DNA of 64,000 nucleotides from Larimichthys crocea (Eukaryota > Chordata > Actinopteri > Sciaenidae), in contig NC_040020.1 of NCBI RefSeq assembly GCF_000972845.2, positions 1,922,669 through 1,986,668 of the forward strand, read 5' to 3'. The position numbers and the translations under genes were made by a program. Under the pieces are notes generated by a model. It did no database searches and was not told the DNA's origin. It saw only the letters and a program-made list of their open reading frames with translations. This document shows, piece after piece, positions 1 to 12,538 of this stretch (position 1 is its first letter; each line of letters starts with the position of its first letter).

Positions 1-2128
1 CTACTCGTTAAATTTCAAGAACGCATAAAGAGAGGAGTTCTTCAATTTGTGTGTGCGTGTTTGCTGTGCATTAATGTTTTCCACATCGAGTATGCAGCGT
101 AAAGTAAATCTGGGTGTGATGTCGGAGGAAGTGATGTACCGTGCCGTACGTTTAAAAGATCAGAATTACAGGCGTGTAAAAGCAGTCGCGCCACTCTATC
201 ATATTTTGCGCAACTGATGTCACTGTTGATGCCAAAATAACATTATTGATGAAGGGTTAATGGAACTATTTATCCGAGCAAGCGGAGAATATAAAACAGA
301 CGACTCTCGATCCGTGACTAACAAATAAGAAATGCACTGTATGATTTATTCCGGTCAGCTTTTGATACGACGCTAACAGAATCCCAAGTGCACATTACCA
401 GCATGCACATTTCATCTCGCACACTTTTTAAATGAAAGAGATGTCCGCTGAAGTGGCTTCAACAGCTCGATAAGACTTCAGATTTTGCAATAAAAGCAAA
501 GGAAAAGTCTGCATGTTTGGAGGTTTCGTGAATAATTCTGTCAGAGAAAACACATCAGCACATGTATCCATGCAAATATGTACATTCACATGTAGAATAC
601 ACATGCATCTGAGAGTATAAAGCTGTTGAGTTACCTGATAACTTCTCTCTATATTAGTCAATTCTCTTGTGTAAACGATCTGTTCCATATTAATGGGAGT
701 CTTTTCTTGCCTGAGTCACTTCCTGCCAGCTGCCACTCTCTTCAGCAATTCATTTGATTCCATTTGTGCTGAAGAAGTGTTTGGGCAGGAGACTGGAGAC
801 ACAACAGTGGGGAGAGGCGACGTCTTCCGACAACAGGCCCCTTTGAAGTTGCCGGTGCCCTTTAAAATAATTATGAAAAGAGAGGAATGAAAACACTGAA
901 GAACATGCTGCCACATCACAAAGACAATGCGGGGTGAACCTGAGATGATTTTTAATGTTATTTCAATCAAATAAAATCTTTGTAGTTGCATTGGAATCAT
1001 GCAGTCAATGCTTGTACTTTTGTATCTTCACTCTGAAAAGTCAGTCTGCAAGTAAAATGACTAAAGAGCGCCCGCTGTGATAAAAACACTGCGAGGTTGT
1101 AGTTATTATCATAGATCACGGTCGGTATATACACGTGTGTAGTCAGTAGTCACCTTATTTGCATGCGTTCTACATCCTAGTTATTATTACTTGGTGAAGT
1201 GAGCAGTGCTGAACAGTAGTGGTGTGCAATACTGCATATTTTGGTATCGATCCGATACCAAGTAAATATGGGCCAGTATCGCCGATACCGATACTTTTGG
1301 TGGATGCATCATTGAATTTCTAAATCTCAATTAATTTTCATGACCTTAAGTGTTTTTTGTGATGTTTCCTTTTTTATTATCAAATTTTTTTCAGAAAATT
1401 CAGAATGTTGCGCCGTCACGTGACTCGTGCTGACATAGGAGCGGCGAGTCCGGCGACCTGGCTGTTTTCTCTTTGCCAAAACCGCAGAATTGCAAACAAG
1501 AACGGAACTTACATTAGAACATTGGAATCGATCTCACCAGGTTAGTATCGATCCGATACCGACCTGGTATCGATACTGACGATATTTGGATCGATCCGCC
1601 CATTACTACTGAACATGTGGAATATGGCACCACTAGATGTATTGTGAGTATTTAAGATGGCAACTCTCTGTTGTTTGGCCAATATACAAAGCTGCATACT
1701 ACGTGCTGGCATAGATTTTATGCAAATTTATTTTTATTGCACCTGCAGCCACGCCCAACGTGATGTCACCGTGTACTGACCACCTTCACATTAGTTTAAC
1801 CAGTAGTGGTCAGCAAAAACAAGATTTTCTGTGAGGTTTTTGACAGCTGATTTTATGATTTTCAAATAATCATCAACGGCAGCAGTAATGGACTCAGGAA
1901 ACAGAAATATATCAACAAAGGCTGTGAGGAAGAGGACAGCAAACAAGTGAGCATGCACGTAAACAATGAATGATGTTCTTTTGTGGAGAGAAATGCACTC
2001 AACATCTTTTGTTTTGGTGATTGAATTGATATAAATGTTCCTGTACATGCATATCTTGTAAATCTAAAAGAAACGTGTTCCTGCGCGTCAACAGGCTGTG
2101 CAGTCTTTCTTTCACAATGCTGGTTACT
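1..2128 (+). repeat. Unclassified ~2.2-kb dispersed repeat, copy A (cut by window start and by a gap)
   Basis: Nearly the whole stretch aligns in the same orientation with 11421-14500. It starts in register at base 1 (base 1 matches 11421), so the true left end lies outside the window. It can be followed to the run of Ns at 2129, so the right end is lost too. No long open frame, LTR pair or terminal inverted repeat is visible and I do not recognise the family. Compared with copy B it lacks the 883-bp hAT insertion and about 55 bases inside the nested MITE. Across the first ~1.1 kb it is about 31 bases longer than copy B, through many scattered one- or two-base insertions. Confidence 0.85.
1214..1611 (+). 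mobile_element. Palindromic-ended MITE nested in repeat copy A
   Basis: The segment begins CAGTAGTGGTG and ends ACTACTG, so the outer seven bases form an inverted repeat. Inside each end lie inverted ATCGATCCGATACC-type blocks, around 1246-1300 and 1540-1600. No coding sequence is present. The same element lies at 13493-13957 in the other unit copy, so it was already part of the repeat when the unit was copied. The target duplication is not clear, so the superfamily stays open; hAT is a guess from the CAG start. Confidence 0.55.
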
Positions 2129-2138
2129 NNNNNNNNNN
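2129..2138. other. Assembly gap (10 Ns)
   Basis: Ten undetermined bases lie exactly where copy A stops matching copy B. A run of ten is a typical placeholder of unknown true length, so the distance across it should not be trusted. Confidence 0.98.
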
Positions 2139-5100
2139 TATTGCCATTAATATGATATGACATATCACAGACAAAAATATTCCATAAAAACATGGCATAC
2201 ACACGTCAGGTCAACAACAAGTGTTCCAGGTGAGACAGGAAGCACATGTTTACCTGTCAGGCCAGTTTAAATCACATGGACACAAAAAACCTGCCCAGAC
2301 ACGAACTACTGAAACAAAGGGAAGGAAACAATTATGAAATAAATATTCAGCCGGCTGCGACACAACTGATGCATGTAGGACGGCTGCTGATTGTCTCTGT
2401 GTGTCCCCAAAGGTGTCAAGTAATGTTAAGTTCCTTCGACATCACAGGAAGAGAAATGAATCATTCCACGTAGGTTTTTGCTTGATTTTTTACATCTCCT
2501 GCTTCTGAATGCAGCACAGTATTTTTATTTCAGTCGTTCAGCCTAAAGCAGCCTCTTTTCATAAAAACACATTTATTATAATGTTGAGCTATGTCTAATA
2601 ATTTAACTAGGGGGGTCAAACTAGATTATCTGACAGAGTTTAGTAGCAAACCTTGACTTAGTGTTCGATTCCGGGGGGGTTATTTAAGTTGCCGTGAAGC
2701 TTAAATGCCTCTTTGAGACAGTCCGATGATCTACAGCATGATTTGTATTCTGTTTCGGTTTGCAGTTGCGGAGCGTGTTTCTCTTCTTTTTTCTTCTTTT
2801 CCCAAATATACAATAAGTTAGTTTCTTCTTTACAAGCTTTGCCCTTTGTCTGGTACATAAGTGCTCCTGGAGAAATGCTTACTCTTAAATCCTTTGCACG
2901 TTTTTTGGATCAATGATCCCCCCCCACCCCCCCAAACTTGGAGAACGCTGCCTGTTGGTTGATGTTTCCCAGAGCAACACTCTGAGTAAATATATCTGCA
3001 TTCATTGAGCTGCCCTGCTCAATCACACTGCTTTGGCTGCAGCACTACAAGATAGCTTGCACCCAGAGGGAGATACTGGCAGACTCTGTAAGGCGCCTTG
3101 CTGACTGCTCAAGTGCCTTTATCTGTGCATTCCTAATGGCATAGTGCTCGCGCAGACTTTTATGTTAAAAAAAAAAGAGAGAGATAATGTTCAAAGTGAT
3201 TTTTCTTTCCCTCGTGACTTAATTAGTGATAATTACGCCACAGAACTGAATGTTTGCAAAGTTGTCCTGACTCCTCAGTTATTCTTTTAGGTTTTGCTGT
3301 GACTGAAACTTCATGAAATTGATCGGGTTCTGTGAAGCTGCTTTGTTTTTTTGTTTTTTTTTTTACTTTTGGCCTCCGGCTCCGTCATTAGTAGGTAGTC
3401 TTTGAATCGTGTACTGTAGGTTTCGTTTGATTTTGTACACCTGCCAATTAGTCCAAAGATGAACACGATACGAAGTGTTTTAGACTGATGCCATTTAAAA
3501 AAGAAAAGTGTAGTAATCGTTCGCCTCAGACGGGAAAGATGAACTGATCAGCTTTGTCAGAATACACAACCTCTAGACATCTACTGTACACCCTCTGCTG
3601 TCATTTGACCAGTAATCAATGGGTCCTTGTGAGGACAAAAAAATCCCAGTAGACCATTTATATATACATACTTCACTTGTTTAATGGCTCCACTTGTTCC
3701 AAGGTCCCCTGCCAAAAAGGGTGATGCCATCTGTTTTAAATTAGCACTGGCCAGGAAGGAATGTTTGACGTGTTGTTAAATCAAGAAAGGAGATGGAAGG
3801 GATCTCATTATGGTTTGCGATCCTGAGATCAATCATGACCCAGCAGATGTTTCCAAAAAAATGTTTTAGTCTTCATTTGGCCCCCGACTTCCTCATCATC
3901 GTCAGGGTTTCCACATCAGCTGAATAAATGAATAATAAGGAATTCATCTTAATTTGAGTGTAGAGCTAAAGCAGCACTGAACACTTTGCACAGGACAGCT
4001 TGTTCTCTTTTTATATTCCCCTCTGATCTCGGAAAACTACATCAAGTCTCCCAAAAGCGAATGACTTTTAATCTGCTGCTTTGCCGTTAAACAACATTTC
4101 AGATATGTTCTTTTTTGTAAATACTCAGTGAGACATCTCCGTGAACCCTTCACGCACATCTCCGCACAGCATCGACTGTTTACAACTCGAGCTGTCAAAA
4201 AAACGAAATTATTGTACGTGGCGAGTCAAAGTTTAGAAGCCATGTTGTTGTCTACAGTATATAGCCATATGGTGTGTGTGTGTGTGTTGTGTGGTACGAG
4301 CACCCATGCATATGGATTCATTTTGCTCATGGTGACAAAGTCCAGTGGCGACTGTCTTTCTAAAAAAATACAGGCAATGAGAAACTTAACAATTCCTGTT
4401 GTGCAGTCTGAAACTTGCAGAACAGCCCGGGGGAGGACAAAATAACCGAAACACTTCACCATGAAATTCAATCCGAAAGCAACAACAGCAAAAAATAAAA
4501 AAATAATGACCTTAAAGATAGAGCACACAGATAAGCATCAAGAAAGTATAACACAGAAATGCATATGTTTAAAAGAGGTATTTTTTGGTGTCTAACGGGT
4601 CTCGAGCTTCTCATCAATGTCGGAAACTGACAAACAAGTGGATCACGCACTCCATGTGGGAGGTATCATTCATCACCTCTCACCTCTCTCTATGACGGGT
4701 GTAAACACTTTTGCAGTTACATTGTGTCAAATGACATGTGGACCACAGCTCGTACAAAAAAAAAGTTTGAGTTGAATTCAAACAGCCCACGTAGCCGATC
4801 CTGAAGTACATAGGTCGAATTATGTTGCGTTCATTCGTATTGCCTCCGCTGCCTCACTTGATGACAAGCTAAGTCACCGTACAGTAACGAGTGCATTTTA
4901 TAAAGTCAGAAAAACACTTACCTCTGTACAACGACCTCTTTTTTTTTTTTCCACAGTTTTTCGCGTTGAATTTAAAGTGCATTATTTTTCAGATGGTTTG
5001 CGTCATGATTACCTGGTTACCATGGCTCGTTGTTTTTCTCCATTTTGTGCTACCAAAGAGAAAACAACAGCCGACAGGGCCCATGGAGACCTACTGTGAG

Positions 5101-5414
5101 CCACGTTGGAGACAAGGCACACCCTGTTTTTAATTATAACAGACAATATAAATTGAATATTGATTTTTTTATTTAATTGAATTTCAGAGGAAGCTGATTA
5201 GCTGAGTTTAGCACAAGTACTGGAAGCAGGGAGGAACAGCTCCAAGAGGATACTGAATAATTAGTCTGGCAGCTCCCTGAAAAATCTTATGTAAACAAAA
5301 TGAGATATAACGATTGACATATAAAATTGTTGTTGTGAGACTCGGGGTGTGGTTGGTCTTGGCAGTCCTGCTCCAGCCTCCTCTGGTGAATCTAAAAATG
5401 GTCATTGCTCAACA
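2139..5414. other. Unannotated single-copy-like stretch
   Basis: No gene or repeat family is recognised. Open frames are all 105 codons or less and have no family motifs. It contains homopolymer runs (about 2905-2935 C-rich, 3165-3180 and 4940-4950 A/T) and a short TG run near 4271-4289. A moderately GC-rich block at about 3000-3150 might be conserved, but nothing in the window can show this. Confidence 0.6.
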
Positions 5415-5690
5415 AGCCACCTACCATCAATCAAAGCGTCCGCGCTGTTAATTATGCATAACTTTAAGCCTAATATATTTCAACTGGTGAGTGTCATGAA
5501 TGGAAACTGTTACCAGGCTTTAAACATGTTTATTTCTGCTGTGAGGTTGTACATTTTAATATGGAGGTTTATGGAGATGGAGCCAGATTCAAGTGGACAT
5601 TTGAGGAACTGCAGCTTTTGGCCTTCCACATTGGCTTCATTTCAAAGCCCGGAGGTCACCCCTTTGATTAAACATGTTAATGAGTGACCT
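5415..5690 (+). repeat. Diverged interspersed repeat, copy 1 (same family as 28720-29030)
   Basis: It shares a collinear series of words with 28720-29030: GTTAATTATG followed by ACTTTA-GCCT, a GTCATGAAT block, CCAGGCT..AACATGTT, TTTTAATATGG, TTATGGAGAT, CAAGTGG and GGAGGTC. Spacing is similar but there are many substitutions. No coding capacity or termini can be defined. It resembles a repeat I know to be frequent in fish genomes, but I cannot name its class. Confidence 0.55.
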
Positions 5691-6051
5691 TTAGAGTTCT
5701 GGGAGGGGATTTTTTTTTATTGTTATCTTTGGACAGAGCAGCTGCTTCGGCCTTCCAGTTTTTTATGCAAAGCCAAGCTTATTATCTGCTGACTGTATAG
5801 ATGTCATATTTCAGGGGCCAGATGTGTGAGTGGTATCCTCTCATCTAAAGAGCCAAAATGTAAAACTATTTTTTACGATTCACACTTGTGGTATCATTTT
5901 CGAGGGTAGCAGCATTGCTTACATCCCAATCTCAGCTGTCCCTGTTTTTTGTCCCCCCCTTTGTTCATCCACACCAAAGGTAGATTCAGTGTGAAAACAA
6001 CACAATGTAAAATGCATGACACAAGATTAACCACCCTCCTCCCAGCTGCTG

Positions 6052-6088
6052 AAACACACACACACACACACTCCACGCACACACACTT
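6052..6088. repeat. Interrupted (CA)n microsatellite
   Basis: Two runs of CA repeats are separated by a short CTCCACG interruption. Confidence 0.85.
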
Positions 6089-6169
6089 CGGACAAGGGCT
6101 TTTGATAAAAACTAATAAAAAGCCTGGCAGAAGAAGATGTTTTGAGCCCTCTCTTTAAATTGATAAGAT

Positions 6170-6445
6170 TAGGGGCACATCTCGGGTCATCTGGCAGGCG
6201 TTCCATGGTTTTCAGGGCCCAGTGACTAAAAGCAGCTTCACCAGATTTTGATTCTATTCTTGGTACAACGGAAAAATTCCCGACGCCGGATGATCAGGAG
6301 GTCTGCGCTGATAAACAGTGAGCAAGTGGAAATGTATTGTGGGGCCAGGTCCTTCGGTGCTTTTAAACCAGAAGTGCAATCTTAAAGGCTTTAAGCGAGC
6401 CAATGTAAAGGTCTAAACACAGGAGTGATGTGCTCAGCGATTTAG
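6170..6445 (-). pseudogene. Decayed LINE ORF2 C-terminal fragment
   Basis: The reverse complement of about 6395-6437 reads AEHITPVFRPLHWLA in one frame. This matches the post-reverse-transcriptase C-terminal block found in many fish LINEs, I believe of the L2/CR1 group. Further along the minus strand come IALLVFK-like and LLTVYQRR-like pieces, then a MERLPDD-like piece. These are the expected next blocks, but they sit in shifting frames with stops. It is a dead 3' fragment without endonuclease or reverse-transcriptase core. The boundaries are approximate and the clade is an inference from memory of the motif. Confidence 0.65.
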
Positions 6446-7630
6446 TTGTAGTCTACTGGGTAAGAACAACAAAGACACGCATTTCATAATCCATACGCCT
6501 GATACCAATGCATGGATACAAATAAATGAAACACTGAGCCGCAGAAAGTTTTTGGACTTTGCCATCATTGCAGTCAGCGTTTTCACTGCTGCAACACTAT
6601 TGTTCTGACATTATACACCAGGGGGCTTTCATATTCAGAGCCCTCAACAATTCCTCAGGATTAGACTCAAGGATTTCATACACTAACTGTATCAGACTGT
6701 AGCATCCTCAGGGGAAAGGTAAACTTCCTGGTTAGATATGTGATCTACACGTCTGATGATTTACTATGCAGGTGTTCTATGGTCATTCTTCACTGTTATA
6801 CTCTCGGAAAAATACTTCAAAACTTCTTCTCCCGCTCCATAGGTTAACAACCTTCATTGAAGTTGAGGGTGAAAGACCACTCCTCTCTTTAGGTGCCTTG
6901 AGTATTTTTCCGGCTCTGGGAGAGTGATGGAGTGTGAAGAAGACAGGTTTATAAGGCTACAATTAAGATTTAGCCAAAGGAAGATGAGTGGATGTAGTTT
7001 TTTTGACAGCTACAAGAATTTTTTCCTTTCTTTTGTAGCCGACTCGCTACTTCATCATTACTTCTCAGCTGTGCAGATGAAAATTTGTATTTTTATATTA
7101 TCAAAAAGTTTAGCTCATGGTGAGAAACAATATAATTTATTATCTAACAAGTTCCCCTCACTCTATGGAGTATTTTAGCCTCTTTCAGCTCTGTTTTGGT
7201 TTTACAGCCAACAACTGTTCTGGTTCATTTTCAGCACTCAGGTCAACCTTGTTCCCGCCCAGCACCAACTAAGACAACGCTGAACACTGTGGAGCTAAAA
7301 GGCATTAGAGCTAAAAGGAAACCACTGGACTACATTTGTAGGGTACCAGAAACACAACTTTAATTAAATGTCAGTGTCAGTAGGTGAGTGTCCATCTGCT
7401 TTGTTTCACTTTGCACATGAAAAGTGAGAATAATATATATATATATAAATAGTAACAGGCCCTATTGTGTATTGGAAAATTAGTGCGCCAGATCTGATCT
7501 CGATTAATCAATTCCTAATAATGGAAAAACACCATTGATTGCCTGCTCTCACTCCCTGCTCAAATATGGCATGGTTGGTAGCTTCATAGTGGATGCTGGT
7601 ACCCCTCTCATTTCTGAATACGCCAGCATT

Positions 7631-7945
7631 TGGTCTGATGAGTCAAAAGTTGAAATTCTGTTTGGAATCTTGGACATTGTGTCTTCCGGCTAAAAAAAAA
7701 GGAGAGGATCATCCTCAGCAACTATGGTGCCAATTAAATACGTCTTTATCAGGGATGTGCAGACATGGCAACTCTGATGCTGAACTCCTACATCCGGCAA
7801 GAATGGGAAAACATTCCACTTTCACGATTGCAGCAAAGTCAGTTCCCAGACTCATATGGAGTGTTGTTAACAGACGAAGTGATGCACAGATTGGTGAACA
7901 TGACCCTGTCCCATGTTTCTGTGGCGGATGTGGTTAAAAGAGGTT
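7631..7945 (+). pseudogene. Frameshifted Tc1/mariner-like transposase remnant
   Basis: At 7631-7666 the translation is WSDESKVEILFG, the conserved block around the second catalytic aspartate of Tc1/mariner (IS630-type) transposases. From 7780 another frame gives LNSYIRQEWENIPLSRLQQ. From about 7839 a third frame gives SVPRLIWSVVNRRSDAQ, typical of the transposase C-terminus. The three pieces lie in three different frames, and much of the catalytic core between them is missing, so the gene is dead. A terminus-like sequence, with GCCAATTTTTGGAAACAGGG and then TTGTAA, lies at about 8226-8256, which suggests the element once reached that point. The left terminus was not found. Confidence 0.7.
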
Positions 7946-7966
7946 GAGCATCATCCATAATCAGAA

Positions 7967-8140
7967 GATCCAGTCTCCTCCTCCAGTCTGCATGCATCCT
8001 TGAGCAAGACTCAACCCCAAGTTGCTCCTGAAGGCTGTGCTTGTTGACCTGCATGGTAACCAATGTGCGTAGTCTATGTATATGAATGGGGAATGTGATT
8101 TGTAGTGTAAAAGTGGTTGGAAGTCAGAAAGGTGTCATGT
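7967..8140 (+). mobile_element. V-SINE fragment inside the mariner remnant
   Basis: It contains CCTCCAGTCTGCATGCATCC, then TTGAGCAAGACTCAACCCCAAGTTGCTCCT. These match the central conserved domain of V-SINE-type elements and the complement of the fuller copy at 29279-29580. The tRNA-like 5' head is missing, and the tail (GTGATTTGTAGTGTAAAAGTGG) breaks off early. It sits between the transposase remnant and the presumed right terminus, suggesting a nested insertion. Confidence 0.55.
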
Positions 8141-8225
8141 GTTGGCTTTAAATAAAAAAATGTCCATAAAACAATAAGATTTATCACCTTCAACATTTGG
8201 TAAGTTGTCATACATTTACAAGCGT

Positions 8226-8256
8226 GCCAATTTTTGGAAACAGGGTTGTAACTAAA
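8226..8256 (+). mobile_element. Probable right terminus of the Tc1/mariner remnant
   Basis: This short sequence resembles the outer end of the fish mariner-like family whose transposase pieces lie upstream. The matching left inverted repeat could not be found in the preceding kilobase, so the call rests on resemblance alone. Confidence 0.35.
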
Positions 8257-9949
8257 GTTGTGTTACTTAGGTTATTAAGTAATAATTAAGTAGTTGTTCT
8301 TCCAAATCTAACCTAACTGTAAAAAACTCATAAAATAAAGTAATTTAAAGTGTTTTCCAGACAGCTTTATTTTGAAAGTCTAACTGGACATGCATATTAA
8401 TTGTTGCTAACTTGCACTGACAAACTACTGTGTTTGATGAGTTGGGAGGGCGAACGTGGGTTAATTACATTTCATTCCTGATGGAAACATGGCAAGTGTT
8501 GGACGGATGCGCACATATTCACACCAATAACTTGGTGACTTAACTTCACGTGATTTATGTAAACATTTTGTTTACAGTTTGATGTACTGCCCCCAGTGGC
8601 CACAAATCAATATTGTAGGTCTAAGTATTAAAAGTTTTTTCCCCCCCTCAACAAATAACAGTGCTTTTCTTTTATTTCTTTACATCACATTGTGAAAAAT
8701 GTGTCCTCTCTCAGGGAGATCATTATACTGTATAGACATGTCTCTGTGGTATTTGTACACTCTCATCACTGCTCAGCCTTTCTCGCCCCCCCTATAGTGC
8801 ATCTATTGTGACTCATCCGAGGCTGACACCACAAAATATGGCTGATAATATCTCCATCCGTTAGGATTTCCTCTCTGCATTCAGAGAAATGTGTATATGC
8901 TTGTGTGGCTTCAGCAATGACCAGTAAAATAGTCTGGTAATCCTCTGGTGGTGGTGCGGTTGACAAAGTGTACCACCAAGAATAGCCGACAGTTAATAAA
9001 CCGCGGTTAAATCATTTCGGAATCCGAACAGCAAAACAAAAAAATGGTGTGTAGATTTGTAAAATGTACTTTCGCTTTCATTAGCTGTGTTATTAAATAA
9101 AGCTTGCACCATCCATCCTACTAAACACAGAGTGAGGATGAGATAAACTGACTGCCACGCATTAACCCTTCACTCACATACAAAGTTCTCTTTTCGTACG
9201 TGAGTGATAAGATGACCTAATGACAAAAATGTGAGTCATTTGTGAGTTGACACTGATGCCCCCAAATCATCAACATGTTCACTCCAGCGTTGTCCCATTT
9301 ATTTTATTTTCTTGTTGATATATTCCAAGTTGCTCTCAGCATTTAATCTCCATTTACCCCCTCTCTACGCCCGCTCTACGCCTGACTGTCCCGGAAGATG
9401 GTTCCCTCTCTGTCAGACGCTTTCCGCAGTTTCTTTCATGTTTGTTCCTAATGAGTTTTTTTTTTTGCGTTTTTTATATTATAATATTGATGGTTTGTTG
9501 TCTTCATTTTCAATTCAAATTACTGGCATAGTGGAGACTTGGCGATGTGTTGAAGGGCTACTTAAACTTGATTTGATTGACGTGACTTGCTGCAAACTAA
9601 ACTGGTGATTTATCATGATGTTGACCAGCTTCAACTTTGGTGACTGTATTGGTGACCACTTTATCCGTCCCATCCTGTCTTTCACTTTCGCTGTCGGTTT
9701 GCCCCGGGGGTGACAGGGGACGCAGGTCTCAGCTGAACATGGTGGTCAACAACAGGAAAAACAACAGTGTGTCGGGTCTGCTCTCCAAGGTGTTTTGGAA
9801 AGTCACCACACAATAGATGTTTCATCTTCGATACTGAGCTGTCCGGCCCCTCACTTTTCATCCAACTGTGTGCTTTACATTTTTATGATTGCAACAACTC
9901 GCTTACTTTCTGAGCTTTAAATCATACGATAACATCACATCCATTTTCT
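8257..9949. other. Unannotated AT-rich stretch
   Basis: No gene, element or RNA is recognised. Open frames are below 100 codons and lack motifs. T-rich runs occur near 8637-8650 and 9458-9475. Confidence 0.6.
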
Positions 9950-10140
9950 GGAACAATTATCTGTATCAGGGTCATGAGGGCAATCCAAGCTGGCATTGGG
10001 CGAGAGGCACTGACACCCTGGACAAATCACCAGTTTATCACAGGGCACACCTACACACTTAAGGGAAATTTAGAGTGACCAATTAACCTTTTAACTGCCT
10101 GATAAACCCACACAGACACGAGGACAACATGCCCATACTG
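9950..10140 (+). repeat. Fish interspersed repeat with GGCATTGGGCG...CACCCTGGACAAA signature, copy 1
   Basis: It shares in order CAGGGT, GGCATTGGGCG, GAGGC, ACACCCTGGACAAA, CCAGTT-ATCACA, TCACTTAAGGG-like and CCAATTAACC words with 36915-37150. I know this arrangement as a very abundant fish repeat, often reported next to non-LTR retrotransposon tails, but cannot place its class. No coding sequence is visible. Confidence 0.65.
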
Positions 10141-10148
10141 CCCTCTCA

Positions 10149-10192
10149 TATGATATATATATATAATATAGATATATATATATATATATATG
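10149..10192. repeat. (AT)n microsatellite
   Basis: About 44 bases of AT/TA repeat with one AATATAG interruption, directly downstream of the interspersed repeat. Confidence 0.9.
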
Positions 10193-11420
10193 AATATGAA
10201 ACGCTCACATTTATATAAAAAAAAGGCTCAGTATTCAGTAAAGATCTGGGCACTGCAGTTTTGGCAGAGTTACTCAAACTGGAGGAAACGGTGCATTTGT
10301 TGGGTACTATTTTCATCCGTGGATTAATTTGGACCAATTTGGTGCCCAGGACAGTATTTGTGGGATTGAGTCAAGACAGCACTCATATTCATCATAATGA
10401 AGAACACGACGCCCTGTACAACAAGCACAGATGTGTTTCTGGTTTTTGGACACAGAAGGCTTCTTGTTTGGCCGCACAGACGACACTTGTCATTAGGATT
10501 ACTGCCGTGCAAATTTTGATCTTCTTGGGTTTAGGGGGGATTTTGCAGAATTATCCTTTAAGGACACAATAAAACTGAAGAGTAATTACCTGTTGCATCA
10601 CTTTATCTTTCATTAAGTTATACTAAATGTGCAACAGGAGAGAAAATTCAGTTTATGAATAGATGGTGTTTTACTGTAACAAATCATTGCTAGGATTATA
10701 ATTTTAAAAACAAAACAGTACCACTAACTAATCACATCAAATAAATGCTGCGAGTCAGCTCGACATTAGAGTTGATTAGAGGTTAATTACATTTTTATTT
10801 ATTTATTTTTTTTAATTCAGGCACATGCAGAGCAGTGATCCGCACTGAAAACCACAGAATAAGAGCTTCATCTGCGGTGGTAGTGGGTGGACAGCTGATA
10901 TGGGTTTGCTCAACATGACCTGGTTTGACAGTAAAATGAGTAGAGTGGTAAAACGTGTAATCAATTTGCAAAGGGTAAAGATAATTAATCACAAATTCAA
11001 AAACCTCCAAACCAAACCACAGAAATAAAAAAATAATGAAGCCAAAATAACTATTATTTGTGCACTACAGCATTGTTGTGCGGTATTTTCACAACAGAAA
11101 CAAGACTTTGTATTAAAACTGTGACCCAGTCTCTGAGATTCACCCCTGACTGTCACCAGTCTTACTGTCTTGGACAGAAAGAGAATGAGAGAGGCAGTCG
11201 TGACTGAAATTCAGCTCTGTCGAAATAGCCTGTGTGACACGTGGTTTGTTATGCAACGTTTGTCCAGACATCACATAACACTGTGCATGTACAATACTGC
11301 AGCTACAGCAAAGGAAGGTGCACAACCCCTGGAATGTTGTTTCTCCTTCCTCTCCATTTATTTTTATTCTCTCGCACTGACAATCATTTTGTCGTGTTGC
11401 AAGCACGTGAGAGACTTTAC
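10193..11420. other. Unannotated stretch upstream of repeat copy B
   Basis: No recognisable gene or element. A 103-codon open frame at 10261-10572 and overlapping frames on both strands at 11140-11630 have no family motif. The last of these run into repeat copy B, so they are not genes. Confidence 0.55.
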
Positions 11421-12530
11421 CTACTCGTTAAATTTCAAGAACATAAAGAGAGGAGTTCTTCAATTTGTGTGCGCGTGTTTGCTGTGCATTATGTTTCCAC
11501 ATCGAGTTGCAGCGTGAAAGTAAATCTGAGTGTGATGTCGGAGGAAGTGATGTACCGGCTGTACTTTAAAAGATCCGAATTACGGGCGTGTAAAAGCAGT
11601 CGCGCCACTCTTCATATTTTGCGCAACTGATGTCACTTTGATGCCAAAATAACATTATTGATGAGGGTTAATGGAACTATTTATCCGAGCAAGCGGAGAA
11701 TATAAAACAGACGACTCTCGATCCGTGACTAACAAATGAGATGCACTGTATGATTTATTCCGGTCAGCTTTCGATCGATGCTAACAGAATCCTAAGTGCA
11801 CATTACCAGCATGCACTTTCATCTCGCCACACTTTTTAAATGAAAGAGATGTCCGCTGAAGTGGCTTCAACAGCTCGATAAGACTTCAGATTTTGCAATA
11901 AAGCAAAGGAAAAGTCTGCATGTTTGGAGGTTTCGTGAGAATTCTGTCGAGAAAACAAATCAGCACATGTATCCATGCAAATATGTACATTCACATGTAG
12001 AATACACATGCATCTGAGAGTATAAGCTGTTGAGTTACCTGATAACTTCTCTCTATATTAGTCAATTCTCTTGTGTAAACGATCTCTTCATATTAATGGG
12101 AGTCTTTTCTTGCCTGAGTCACTTCCTGCCAGCTGCACTCTCTTCAGCAATTCATTTTATCCATTTGTGCTGAAGAAGTGTTGGCAGGAGACTGGAGACA
12201 CAACAGTAGGGAGAGGCGACGTCTTCCGACAACACCCTTTGAAGTTGCCGGTGCCCTTTAAAATAATTATGAAAAGAGAGGAATGAAACACTGAAGAACA
12301 TGCTGCCACATCACAAAGACAATGCGGGGTGAACCTGAGATGTTTTCAATGTTATTTCAATCAAATAAAATCTTTGTAGTTGCATTGGAATCATGCAGTC
12401 ATGCTGTACTTTGTACTTCACTCTGAAAAGTCAGTCTGCAAGTAAATGACTAAAGAGCGCCCGCTGTGATAAAAACACTGCGAGGTTGTAGTTATTATCA
12501 TAGATCACGGTCGGTATTTATGAGTATGTA

Positions 12531-12538
12531 GTCAGTAG
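12531..12538 (+). repeat. 8-bp target site duplication, left (GTCAGTAG)
   Basis: GTCAGTAG directly precedes the hAT-type element and recurs directly after it. Copy A has a single GTCAGTAG at 1142-1149, the uninterrupted site. Confidence 0.9.
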
